Positions 1-7,934 of a stretch of 64,000 nucleotides of DNA are shown here, piece by piece. The DNA is taken from contig CAADTH010000004.1 of assembly GCA_900751885.1 (NCBI GenBank), positions 1 to 64,000 on the forward strand, given 5' to 3'. Made by a program: the position numbers and the translations under genes. Numbering within the stretch: position 1 is the first letter of the stretch; every line of letters starts with the position of its first letter. The notes below the pieces were generated by a model. It worked only from the letters and a program-made list of their open reading frames with translations. It searched no databases and was not told the origin of the DNA. The stretch is from Clostridia bacterium. Lineage in GTDB: Bacteria > Bacillota > Clostridia > UBA1381.

Positions 1-14
1 CTTGTTTCTCAAAG

Positions 15-41
15 TGAATCATTCGTAATACGAATGATTCA
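15..41. repeat. Perfect 11-bp inverted repeat in leftward leader
   Basis: TGAATCATTCG, five bases, CGAATGATTCA. It lies about 60 bases downstream of the leftward promoter at 105-133, so it would form a stem-loop in that transcript. No T-run follows, so it is not a standard terminator. It could be a leader hairpin or an operator. Confidence 0.6.
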
Positions 42-50
42 TACAAGAAC

Positions 51-76
51 CATGCACTGTTTATTTTTCAATGTAC
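51..76 (-). promoter_or_regulatory. boxA-like rRNA leader element (tentative)
   Basis: Read leftward, this stretch contains GTACATTGAAAA followed by an A/T-rich run. That resembles the CTTTGAAAA-type boxA antitermination element in Firmicute rRNA leaders and spacers. It sits between a strong leftward promoter and the left edge with no gene in between. An rRNA operon beginning just outside the window is a plausible but unproven reading. Confidence 0.35.
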
Positions 77-104
77 AAGCGGTCTCTCTCGAGACAGCTC
101 ACTT

Positions 105-133
105 AGTATACCACCCATCTCTACTTTTGTCAA
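105..133 (-). promoter_or_regulatory. Strong sigma-A promoter reading leftward
   Basis: On the minus strand there is TTGACA (128-133), a 17-base spacer, and TATACT (105-110). Transcription would run toward the left edge. No gene of that transcript lies in the window. Confidence 0.7.
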
Positions 134-230
134 TACCTTTTTCGCATCTTTTTTGCAAGTTTTTTTGTTTTGGCAAAAAAACCGCATATTTTCTTGGTTT
201 TCGCCATCGTTTTTTTTAAAATTTTTATTT

Positions 231-279
231 AAAACGAGGCACATGGAAAACATTTTTTTCCCATATGCCTCGTTTTTTT
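231..279 (-). terminator. Terminator after the DUF5107/TPR gene
   Basis: Imperfect inverted repeat built around ACGAGGCA and TGCCTCGT with T-rich flanks on both strands. It begins six bases past the stop codon of the gene at 285, and probably also ends transcription from the opposite side. Confidence 0.75.
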
Positions 280-284
280 ATTTG

Positions 285-3200
285 TTAAATCCGTTTATCC
301 ACATGAAACCGAAGTCCAGGGTGATACTTTTCCAGCGAACGCATTCGGTCAAATATTTCATCCGCTTTTTCCTGCTCGCCTTTTCCCAAAAGTCCAAGCC
401 CAATCATAAAGTAACAATGGATTTTATTTTTTTTCTGCAAATCCTCATCAAATATCAAAAGATTTGGGAGTGAAACTGCAAAATAATCAATCTGCACCTC
501 ATCGAATACATGTTTTTCTCCGTAATCAATCAATTTATTAAACTTACTGTATGCCTCATCCTCGCGTCCAAGTTTTAGCAGAGATAGTCCCTGGTAGAAG
601 ATGCTTTCCGGCGGCTGGTCATTGTAGTATTGACGTCCTGCCGGTTCAGAAAGTCCGGTGGATGCTTTCTGATAACATTCCTCTGCCTGATTTGTCTGTT
701 CCATTGCGTCATAGCATCGTCCCAAAAGGTAATAGATTTGATTTTCCTGGACTCCCTCCAGCTTTCCTTCCCCAAAGTTATATGGATACTCTCCCGCCGC
801 TGTCCATAAATAATTGATTGCCTTTTCATATTGCCTGCTGCGATATGCCGATTTCGCCAGCTCCGTCAGGGAACGGATATACTGCGTCGGCACCTTTCCC
901 TCGCCGCCCTCCCACGGATGAAACATGTGATTTTCAATCAGCTCCTTTGCCTTTTCGGTTCTTCCGAGATAATTGTTTAGCGTCACATACTCCAGATACA
1001 ATTCATCCCTGTCCTCAATCAGCTCTAAATGCTTTTCATAGTTTTTCATCCGCTCTCTCGGGTTCATGCAATTCTTTTTGTTCAGTTTGTCAAGCTCCAT
1101 AAATACTCTCGAATCTGTCGGGTCAAGCGCGACTGCCCTCTCAAGTGATTTTCTCGCCTTCTTCGGATTTCCGCGCTTATTGAAGTAGGCAAGCCCCAAA
1201 TTTCTATGTACAGTCGGAAAGCTTTCGTCTATATTGCGTGAGGTCTCCCAACACGCGATTGCGGTGTCATACTGCTTTTTGTCATACCAAAGATTTCCCA
1301 GATAATAATTCGCCTTCGCACAGCTTTCTTGCTTGCTGACGGCATATTCAAGCACCTTGATATCCTCCAGCCTGTGAGGGAAGCAGTAATCACTGCACGC
1401 ATGCTCTGCCTGTCCGATGAAATCAAGCGCCTGCTTCTCTTTTCCCAGTTGCCCCATGCAATATGCTTTATAATAGAAGATAAGAGGATACTTTTTCTCG
1501 ATGTCCTGCTCCAGATATAAGTCAAGCACTGCTCCTGCTTCCTCCAGCAATCCTGCTTCCATATAGTCAATAGCAAGCTCGAGATATGTATTATGATTGT
1601 CACGCAGAAGCCTTTGAAGCTCCTCTTTGCCTCCCTTACCCATGAATATCAATTCATTTCTGCTGTTAAAATCTAAAATGTCAATGCCCAGCGTCTCCTC
1701 GGCAAACGCCTGCGCCTGCTCTTGGCGTCCCAATTTGCGCAAAATTGCTGTTTTTAAATTTCTTGCCTTGGTATTGTGATAATTGCGCACAATTGAGCGT
1801 TCAATATGGTCCAAAGCCGTTCGGTAATCCCCATTCATGCAGTCGATACACGCCAGGTGGTAAAATGCCCCATCCTGCCATGCTCCGTTCCACGTGGCTT
1901 TATAAAAGCTGTCATACGCCTCAGATCGCTTCCCTTGATATATTTGGCATAGTCCCAGATTGTACAGCGGCTCCCCATCATATGGATTCGGATTGGAGCG
2001 CGTCATCTTTTTGATTGCCGCCTGAAAATACGGCTCGCTCTGTGCAAACAGCCCCCGGCGCATGAGCAGGCTTCCATACGCATTGTTCAGGCGGATATCC
2101 GTATGGTCTCTTCGAAGCCCCTCCTCATAATAATCGGCAGGTTCACGCGTTGCATGGCGGTACTGCTCCAAATGTATCCCACAAAGATACAACTCCTCTG
2201 TCGTCCCCACATCCTTTGGAAGCGGCAAAGCCTTCGCCGCCTCTGGCATCTCCTCGATTTCTTCCTTCTTTGTCTGATACGAAACCAGCTCGTTTCCATC
2301 CTTATCTGCCACCCGAACTGTCAAATCCTCTACCGGTATCTTCTGTGCCAATTCAAATTCTGCTTCATATGATGCCTCCGGCGACAGATTACACACCTCT
2401 TCCCAATACACCGTATCTCCTGACTGCACCGTAATCCGCGCGTCCGGCTGTTTTGCCGTGGTATACGCCTTTACAATCACCTTTCCGCAGATATCCTCCA
2501 GGCTTACCGCCGCGTCAATCGTCGCATTTTTTATCATACCCACACCCTTATACGGCATGAAATACTGCGTGAATGTCTTTTCCTCGTAAGGGGCAAGCCA
2601 CGAAAAATCAGGCTGGTTGTCTGTAAAACATCCTGTCATCAGCTCTACATACGGACCGTCTGTATCTGTTAGGTTTCTGTCCCACGCCTTTCCAAATTCA
2701 CCGCTTCCCCATGTCCACTGCTTTTTCCCCGGCGAGATATGGTGGTCTGCCACATGCAGAACCCCTGCCTTTTCCTTATAATCATACCCACCGATAAAAT
2801 CATAATCCGAGTGATACGCCATATAGGAGGTCGGTACAGGAATGTTTTTGTACCTTGAGATATCCACCCCCGCAGAATAATCAATCTTATAGTAGGTACC
2901 TGTCGCAATCGGAAACTTTGACACGTCACGTTTACCATGGTCCATGACCGCACGCACATCCGGCGGAAAAATCGACTGCGTATAGTCATTGACCGGAATT
3001 GCTGGATTTGCCCACCACAAAAAGGTTTGCGGCACGTTTGTGCGGTTATAAAGCTGTGCTGAAATCTCTAAATATGCTTTGTCTGGATAGAGCGTAAACC
3101 CTGCCATACCCTTTGTTCGAAACATGTTTTCTATTTCACTCACCCAAACCGTCGCACTTCCGTCCTCATTCTCTTGTAATGTGTAATCCACCGGGTCGAA

Positions 3201-3581
3201 CGTGCTCGGGCGGTGGTGCTGCGGCCAGTTGAATTCAATCCCCCCGGACACCCATGGTCCTGCCAGTCCGACAAGCGCCGGCTTTATCACATGGTTATAA
3301 TAGACAAAATCATAGTTGTTGGTCTTATCGAGCATCCGCTGGATTCTCCCCCCCAATTCGGGAAGCACCATAATTTTCAAATATTCGTTTTCTAAAAATA
3401 CTGCCCGGTATGTTTTGTCCTCCTTCTCGTCGTAAATTTTATCAATTACGCTGTGTGGGTATACCTTCCCACTGCTTCCCTGATACACTCGCTTTTCCAA
3501 AAACATTGGGTTTTTGTCCGCCTTTCCCACAGGATAGGTCGGAATTATGACATCCTCTTCCCAAATCTTTACCGCTTCCAT
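285..3581 (-). CDS. DUF5107 domain protein with C-terminal TPR repeats
   Basis: A 1098-residue protein. I place the start at the ATG at 3581 (MEAVKIWEEDV) because AGGAGG lies 5 bases upstream; a longer in-frame reading to 3647 has no such site. Residues about 10-330 match the DUF5107 family. This part contains LPELGGRI and GPWVSGGIEFNWPQHHRP, which recall aldose-1-epimerase-like sugar-binding beta-sandwiches. From about residue 480 to the end the sequence is a long series of tetratricopeptide repeats. There is no signal peptide, so a cytoplasmic place is expected. The divergent AraC regulator at 3709 suggests control by a carbohydrate signal. The family is common near plant-polysaccharide genes, but its biochemical activity is not established, and none is assigned here. 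Confidence 0.85.
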   Translation of the reverse strand: MEAVKIWEEDVIIPTYPVGKADKNPMFLEKRVYQGSSGKVYPHSVIDKIYDEKEDKTYRAVFLENEYLKIMVLPELGGRIQRMLDKTNNYDFVYYNHVIKPALVGLAGPWVSGGIEFNWPQHHRPSTFDPVDYTLQENEDGSATVWVSEIENMFRTKGMAGFTLYPDKAYLEISAQLYNRTNVPQTFLWWANPAIPVNDYTQSIFPPDVRAVMDHGKRDVSKFPIATGTYYKIDYSAGVDISRYKNIPVPTSYMAYHSDYDFIGGYDYKEKAGVLHVADHHISPGKKQWTWGSGEFGKAWDRNLTDTDGPYVELMTGCFTDNQPDFSWLAPYEEKTFTQYFMPYKGVGMIKNATIDAAVSLEDICGKVIVKAYTTAKQPDARITVQSGDTVYWEEVCNLSPEASYEAEFELAQKIPVEDLTVRVADKDGNELVSYQTKKEEIEEMPEAAKALPLPKDVGTTEELYLCGIHLEQYRHATREPADYYEEGLRRDHTDIRLNNAYGSLLMRRGLFAQSEPYFQAAIKKMTRSNPNPYDGEPLYNLGLCQIYQGKRSEAYDSFYKATWNGAWQDGAFYHLACIDCMNGDYRTALDHIERSIVRNYHNTKARNLKTAILRKLGRQEQAQAFAEETLGIDILDFNSRNELIFMGKGGKEELQRLLRDNHNTYLELAIDYMEAGLLEEAGAVLDLYLEQDIEKKYPLIFYYKAYCMGQLGKEKQALDFIGQAEHACSDYCFPHRLEDIKVLEYAVSKQESCAKANYYLGNLWYDKKQYDTAIACWETSRNIDESFPTVHRNLGLAYFNKRGNPKKARKSLERAVALDPTDSRVFMELDKLNKKNCMNPRERMKNYEKHLELIEDRDELYLEYVTLNNYLGRTEKAKELIENHMFHPWEGGEGKVPTQYIRSLTELAKSAYRSRQYEKAINYLWTAAGEYPYNFGEGKLEGVQENQIYYLLGRCYDAMEQTNQAEECYQKASTGLSEPAGRQYYNDQPPESIFYQGLSLLKLGREDEAYSKFNKLIDYGEKHVFDEVQIDYFAVSLPNLLIFDEDLQKKNKIHCYFMIGLGLLGKGEQEKADEIFDRMRSLEKYHPGLRFHVDKRI

Positions 3582-3626
3582 ATAGACCTCCTTTATTCTC
3601 TCAGTTCTTGCACTTACTTTATTTCT

Positions 3627-3654
3627 ATTATATAATAAATTTATCAAGATGCAA
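3627..3654 (-). promoter_or_regulatory. Promoter of the DUF5107/TPR gene
   Basis: Minus strand TTGCAT (3649-3654), 16-base spacer, TATAAT (3627-3632), 46 bases upstream of the ATG. It lies in the 127-bp divergent region shared with the AraC gene. Confidence 0.6.
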
Positions 3655-3708
3655 TCGCATTTTTTGCTCAGTAATTTAGAAATCTTGCTTTGAAAGGAAG
3701 GAATCGGT

Positions 3709-4548
3709 ATGCATTGTATGGAACACGGCGTCTCTCCTAATTCAGACTACTATTTCTGTACCCCGTCTTCTCTGGCACAACAGCTGTTTTTTTATCTTTT
3801 ATGCGCCGGAGAATTTTATTGCACAGATGCCTATTTTGTAAACCGCAAAAGCTATAACAGCTTCCTTTGTATCTATCTGTTAGACGGCTCCTGCCAAGTG
3901 GAGCAGGACGGATTTGTTTCAGTTGCAAATGCAGGTGATATCATCCTTTTAAATTGCTACCGTCCGCACACCTACCATGCACTCAGCCCCTTGCATTTTC
4001 TGTTTTTTCACTTTGACGGCAGTACCTCGCCTGCATTTTTTGACTGTATCTGTAAAGCGCGTGGCAACGTATTTCCTGTGGAATATGCAGATACTCTCCA
4101 GCAAAAAATCGCCTCTCTGCTCGAAGCATTCCGCTTTGGAACGCCCCTGCCGGAGCATGATATTTCCTGTCAAATCCAAGAAATCCTCTGCAATTTACTC
4201 TCACCGGTGCAAAATCAGGAAGCTGCCTATTCTCCTCCTATCGAAAAAGCGCTGTGCTATATCAAGAAGCGGCTTTCCGAGGATTTGACGCTCGAATCAA
4301 TCAGCCGCCATGTCAACCTGAGTCCTTATCACTTTTCGCGCTTATTTAAATCAGAAACCGGCACACCGCCTTACGATTACCTGCTCCGATGCCGGATTGA
4401 CTACGCAAAAAAGCTATTGAAGCAGTCTCAAAAATCCATCAAGGAAATTGCATTTGAGACAGGGTTTCACAGCGAGTCGAATTTTACAACGCTGTTTCGT
4501 CAAAAAACAGGACTTGCACCAAACCAATTCCGAAAGCTTCCATTTTAG
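3709..4548 (+). CDS. AraC family transcriptional regulator
   Basis: A 279-residue one-component regulator. The N-terminal half (about 30-150) looks like a cupin-type sugar-sensing domain (YLLDGSCQVEQDGF, DIILLNCYRPH). The last 100 residues are two helix-turn-helix motifs typical of AraC: LESISRHVNLSPYHFSRLFK and IKEIAFETGFHSESNFTTLF. AAGGAAGG precedes the ATG. It is transcribed divergently from the DUF5107/TPR gene and probably controls that gene, sensing an unidentified sugar. The gene is followed by a 277-base stretch that holds only a terminator. Confidence 0.9.
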   Translation: MHCMEHGVSPNSDYYFCTPSSLAQQLFFYLLCAGEFYCTDAYFVNRKSYNSFLCIYLLDGSCQVEQDGFVSVANAGDIILLNCYRPHTYHALSPLHFLFFHFDGSTSPAFFDCICKARGNVFPVEYADTLQQKIASLLEAFRFGTPLPEHDISCQIQEILCNLLSPVQNQEAAYSPPIEKALCYIKKRLSEDLTLESISRHVNLSPYHFSRLFKSETGTPPYDYLLRCRIDYAKKLLKQSQKSIKEIAFETGFHSESNFTTLFRQKTGLAPNQFRKLPF

Positions 4549-4704
4549 ATGATATCAGGAATGAAATTTAAAATCATACTATTTCTAGCAAATGCGACTC
4601 AGTCGCAACAACTTACCTTTTGAATCTGGATTAGGTATGGCTTTTTGTCAGTTAATCTGAACAGAAACAAATAACAATATTTTACTTTTTATAATTGACT
4701 TCAC

Positions 4705-4745
4705 AAAAAAATCAGGATGAAAAATTTTTCATCCTGATTTTTTCT
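4705..4745. terminator. Bidirectional terminator between araC-type gene and spoIIID
   Basis: Near-perfect palindrome ATCAGGATGAAAA / TTTTTCATCCTGAT with an A-run before it and a T-run after it. It serves the convergent genes ending at 4548 and 4826. The rest of 4549-4825 shows no gene that I can support. Confidence 0.85.
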
Positions 4746-4825
4746 TTTTTATATTTCATAAAATCATCTCCCATCACAGACGCTACTCTTGCAATAGAAG
4801 AGGTACTGTTATCAGAGGATAGACG

Positions 4826-5083
4826 CTATGCTTCCTTCTGATGGCGGTATTTTTCTCTCGTCGCATATCCGCCTCGAATATGGCGTTCCTGCTTATTTTC
4901 CATCAATACTGCCTTTGCCTGCTCTGCCAATTTTCCATTGATTTTTACAAGCCGCTCTGTCACATCCTTATGTACTGTACTTTTGCTTATATTGAATTTC
5001 TTCGCTGTATCTCTAACGGTAGACTTATTTTCGATAATGTACTGTGCAAGCTCCACTGCCCGCTGTTCGATGTAGTCTTTCAC
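4826..5083 (-). CDS. spoIIID: Sporulation transcription factor SpoIIID
   Basis: An 85-residue DNA-binding protein, the usual length of SpoIIID. It contains the helix-turn-helix STVRDTAKKFNISKSTVHKD and the basic tail RGGYATREKYRHQKE. In Bacillus and Clostridium, SpoIIID works in the mother cell after engulfment and modulates the sigma-E and sigma-K regulons. The start codon is GTG at 5083, with AGGGGG eight bases upstream. A sigma-E-like promoter lies at 5111-5139, which fits the known control of this gene. It shows that the organism, or a recent ancestor, can form endospores. Confidence 0.95.
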   Translation of the reverse strand: MKDYIEQRAVELAQYIIENKSTVRDTAKKFNISKSTVHKDVTERLVKINGKLAEQAKAVLMENKQERHIRGGYATREKYRHQKEA

Positions 5084-5110
5084 TCATATTCCCCCTAAGC
5101 TTTTTTGTAA

Positions 5111-5139
5111 AATATATGCGCTCTGGTTAGGAAATATGT
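5111..5139 (-). promoter_or_regulatory. Sigma-E-like promoter of spoIIID
   Basis: Minus strand: ACATATT (5133-5139), 14-base spacer, CATATATT (5111-5118). The sigma-E consensus is about KMATATT, 14-15 bases, CATACAWT. The match has one mismatch in each box, and the position, 28 bases upstream of the GTG start, is right. Confidence 0.55.
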
Positions 5140-5170
5140 TTTTTGTCCTGTCTTGCATTGGAAATATTGT

Positions 5171-5208
5171 GAAAAACAAAACTGACACCGCTTTTTCGCA
5201 GTGTCAGT
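5171..5208 (-). terminator. Terminator of the M13 peptidase gene
   Basis: Stem ACTGACAC / GTGTCAGT with a loop of about 12 bases, followed on the minus strand by TTTTGTTTTT. It lies 54 bases past the stop codon at 5262. Confidence 0.8.
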
Positions 5209-5261
5209 CTGTTACTTTTTCTTTTGTACTGTCAAGTACATATTAAGATGGAATGCCCTCT

Positions 5262-7610
5262 CTACCAGATATGGATTCTCTCTGATTCAGGGACATACAT
5301 GCCATCACCAGGCTTCACGCCAAAGGTCTGATAAAATTCATCAAAGTTCACAATCGCACGATTTGCGCGTACCTTGTTCGCACTGTGGGAATCAAGCGTA
5401 GAGCGCATCTCCAGCGCTTCACGCGTATACGTCATCGCCCAAATCCGCGCGTAGTTATCGAAAAATTCCCGATAGTTTGGATTCTCGAGTTTGCCCACCG
5501 CCTGGAGCGCACATGCCACGCCGCCGATATCGGCAATGTTTTCTCCCAGGGTAAGCATCCCATTTGTCACGATTCCAGGTGCGACCTCCTGCCCGTCATA
5601 AAAACCCACTGTCTTTTCACAAAGCGCCTGGAACTTTGCATAGTCTTCCTCTGTCCACCAGTTTGCCGCGTTCCCCTTTTCGTCGAACTTCGCACCATTG
5701 TTGTCAAACGCATGGGTAATCTCATGCGCAATTATGGTGCCGACTCCTCCCAGGTTCGTCTCCCTGCTTGCATTGACGTCATAAAACGGTGCCTGCAGGA
5801 TTCCTGCCGGGAACACGATTTCATTTGCAGAGGCATTGTAGTACGCATTTACTTCATACGCCGGCATCATCCAGCCGGATTTTTCTACCTTTGTCCCCTG
5901 CAATGCGACATTACCTTTCCATGATCGCTTCAACAGCTCACACACATTGCCATATAGACTGCCGCCTTCGCTGATTCCTTTGACTTCAACGGAGTCCATT
6001 CCAGAGTCCCATGAATCTGGATATCCGACCTTTACCTGCATGGTATCCAGTTTTTTGACTGCCATTTTTTTCGTCTCATCGCTCATCCAGTCGAGACTGT
6101 GTATTCTGTCTTTATAAATCAAAATAAACTGGGAAATCATATCCTCCACATCTGCCTTTGCCTCAGGTGAAAAATAGGTCTCCACATAAGCCTGTCCCAG
6201 ATAGTCCTGCATCACACTCTGTGTCTGGCTGGACGCAAGCTCCTTTGGAGAGTAGTTGCCCTCCATACCGAACAGCTTGTTCGAGAACTCATTGTTTTTG
6301 TCAATGAATTGGTAGTCGAGCGTAGTTCCCAAATTGCTCAGAACACTGAGCTTCATACTTGCTTTTAGAGTATCTAATTTCTCCGGCGTAAAATATTTGC
6401 TGTACGTCTGCATTGCGCCGACATCGCCAACCACGATTTTGTCCGGAAGCTTGAATTCGTCGTCCTTGATTTTTCGTGTGATATCAAAATGCGGAAATTC
6501 CTTTTGCAGCTCTTCTACAGTATAAAGGTTATATACCTTGTCTACATTATTATAGTCCTGCTGTTCCAAGGAATGCAGTACAATATCTTTTTCCATGTCA
6601 TAGTACTGCTTTGCGCCCTCCTCGGCGCTGTCCCAGTCATCGCCGCCAAGGTGCAGAATATCCATTATGTAATCTAAATATAGCTCCGACTTTTCCTCTG
6701 ACTGGTACATCTCCTTTGTCAGGGCTGGTGACAGTCCGGAATAGTTCATGATATAGCTGTTGCTGTCCTTTAAGTCGACATTCATCATAAATGCCATGAG
6801 TGTTCCCACTCCTGTCTCATCCTTGATTTTCTTTGACAGTGCGTACAGCTCATCGATACTCTTTGCCTCGCCGATTGCCTTTAAATATCCCTCAAGCGGC
6901 TCAATTCCAGACACCTGTCTCTGTCCCACCGCCAGCGCCGTCTCATAAAAATCCTTGATTTTTTGCTCCTTTGTGCCCTTTTTCTGCTCACTTGCCACAA
7001 TTGTCTCGATGATTCCCGTTATTTTGTTTGTGTTTTTCGTGGACAAATCATTGAATGATCCGCTTGCCATTTCCCCTGTCGGAATCGTACTGTTATCGAG
7101 CCATTGTTTATTTTGCGTGGCATAAAAATCATCGCGCACATTGCTTCCAAACAGCGCCCAAATCCGGCTGATAATCGTCGTGACCTGCTCTGTTGTCACG
7201 TTTTCATCCGGCGACAGGGTCTGATCGTCTGTTCCAATCACCACGCGCGCGTTTGTAAGGTTTTCAATGTCTTGTCTTGCCCAGTCCGGCATGTCTCGAA
7301 ATTCCGCCTGCGCCGGTGCGACGCGCAAATCATTTCCGACCGGCTCTGGAAGCGTTCCAAATGCACGGCTAATCATGACGAAGCTCTCCGCACGCGTGAT
7401 TGGCTGGTCGTCTCTTGTCTGTCCGTCAGGATACCCCTTGACGATATCGTCCCGTTCCAGCCCCGGTGTATAGTCATCCGCGGCGGCAAGCAGCATGTCG
7501 CACACCTCCTGGCGCGTCGCATACCTGGTATCCGCCCACGCGGTTATTGGCAATACCGCGATTGTCATGGAAACTGCCAATAATAAGGCAGTCAGTTTTT
7601 TCTTCAGCAT
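5262..7610 (-). CDS. Secreted M13 (neprilysin/PepO-type) metallopeptidase with N-terminal SLH domains
   Basis: A 782-residue exported zinc endopeptidase. Residues 1-26 form a signal peptide. Residues about 28-170 look like two S-layer homology repeats (IVKGYPDGQTRDDQPITRAE; VIGTDDQTLSPDENVTTEQ), which would hold it on the cell wall. The peptidase part starts at about 185. It carries the zinc motif HEITH at 629-633, the third zinc ligand in ENIAD at about Glu690, and the substrate-binding segment VNAYYNASANEIVFPAG. M13 enzymes cut short peptides. SLH anchoring of an M13 enzyme is unusual and points to peptide processing at the cell surface. AGAGAG/GGGG-rich sequence precedes the ATG. The gene stands alone between terminators. 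Confidence 0.92.
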   Translation of the reverse strand: MLKKKLTALLLAVSMTIAVLPITAWADTRYATRQEVCDMLLAAADDYTPGLERDDIVKGYPDGQTRDDQPITRAESFVMISRAFGTLPEPVGNDLRVAPAQAEFRDMPDWARQDIENLTNARVVIGTDDQTLSPDENVTTEQVTTIISRIWALFGSNVRDDFYATQNKQWLDNSTIPTGEMASGSFNDLSTKNTNKITGIIETIVASEQKKGTKEQKIKDFYETALAVGQRQVSGIEPLEGYLKAIGEAKSIDELYALSKKIKDETGVGTLMAFMMNVDLKDSNSYIMNYSGLSPALTKEMYQSEEKSELYLDYIMDILHLGGDDWDSAEEGAKQYYDMEKDIVLHSLEQQDYNNVDKVYNLYTVEELQKEFPHFDITRKIKDDEFKLPDKIVVGDVGAMQTYSKYFTPEKLDTLKASMKLSVLSNLGTTLDYQFIDKNNEFSNKLFGMEGNYSPKELASSQTQSVMQDYLGQAYVETYFSPEAKADVEDMISQFILIYKDRIHSLDWMSDETKKMAVKKLDTMQVKVGYPDSWDSGMDSVEVKGISEGGSLYGNVCELLKRSWKGNVALQGTKVEKSGWMMPAYEVNAYYNASANEIVFPAGILQAPFYDVNASRETNLGGVGTIIAHEITHAFDNNGAKFDEKGNAANWWTEEDYAKFQALCEKTVGFYDGQEVAPGIVTNGMLTLGENIADIGGVACALQAVGKLENPNYREFFDNYARIWAMTYTREALEMRSTLDSHSANKVRANRAIVNFDEFYQTFGVKPGDGMYVPESERIHIW

Positions 7611-7718
7611 AACTCTCTCCCCTTTCTTTTTTTATTATACGATATCTTTTCTGTAAATACAATAACGAAACTCTACACAGAGTCTTAAATTTTTTATATA
7701 AACCGACTCCTATTTCTC

Positions 7719-7747
7719 TTGATAAATGTGAACATGTCATATATAAT
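7719..7747 (+). promoter_or_regulatory. Promoter of the 23-codon ORF and the unknown gene pair
   Basis: TTGATA (7719-7724), 17-base spacer, TATAAT (7742-7747), 23 bases upstream of the ATG of the short ORF at 7770. Confidence 0.65.
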
Positions 7748-7769
7748 AGAGAAAAAAGGAGGAATTTTT

Positions 7770-7841
7770 ATGTTATTCTGCCGAAATTATTCTGTCAAAT
7801 CACGCAAAGCAACACGCACGGTATTGTTCTGCCTGACATAG
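7770..7841 (+). CDS. 23-residue peptide ORF, leader or small protein
   Basis: ATG preceded by AAAAAAGGAGG and an A/T spacer, 23 codons, stop TAG. The peptide begins MLFCRNYSVKSRK and ends TRTVLFCLT; it is basic and has two Cys. A strong promoter lies 23 bases upstream. A hairpin with a T-run begins within its last codons, so it has the layout of a leader peptide with an attenuator. The ribosome binding site closely repeats that of the next gene at 7935. No homolog is recognised. It may equally be a free-standing small protein. Confidence 0.5.
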   Translation: MLFCRNYSVKSRKATRTVLFCLT

Positions 7842-7852
7842 GCAGTTTTTTT
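7829..7852 (+). terminator. Hairpin with T-run inside/after the 23-codon ORF
   Basis: CTGCC, 7-base loop, GGCAG, then seven T. The stem overlaps the stop codon of the short ORF, so translation of the ORF could affect its folding. It lies 83 bases upstream of the gene at 7935. Confidence 0.55.
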
Positions 7853-7934
7853 ATTCTCATTTTGCAAAAATCATGCAAAATCCACACCCTTCTTTTTATT
7901 ACAATGAGTGTAACAAAAAGGAGGAATTTAAATT

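Noticed and set aside
5385..5924. 179-codon plus-strand frame within the M13 peptidase gene
   Set aside because: Shadow of the conserved peptidase; Arg/His/Cys-rich, no family resemblance.
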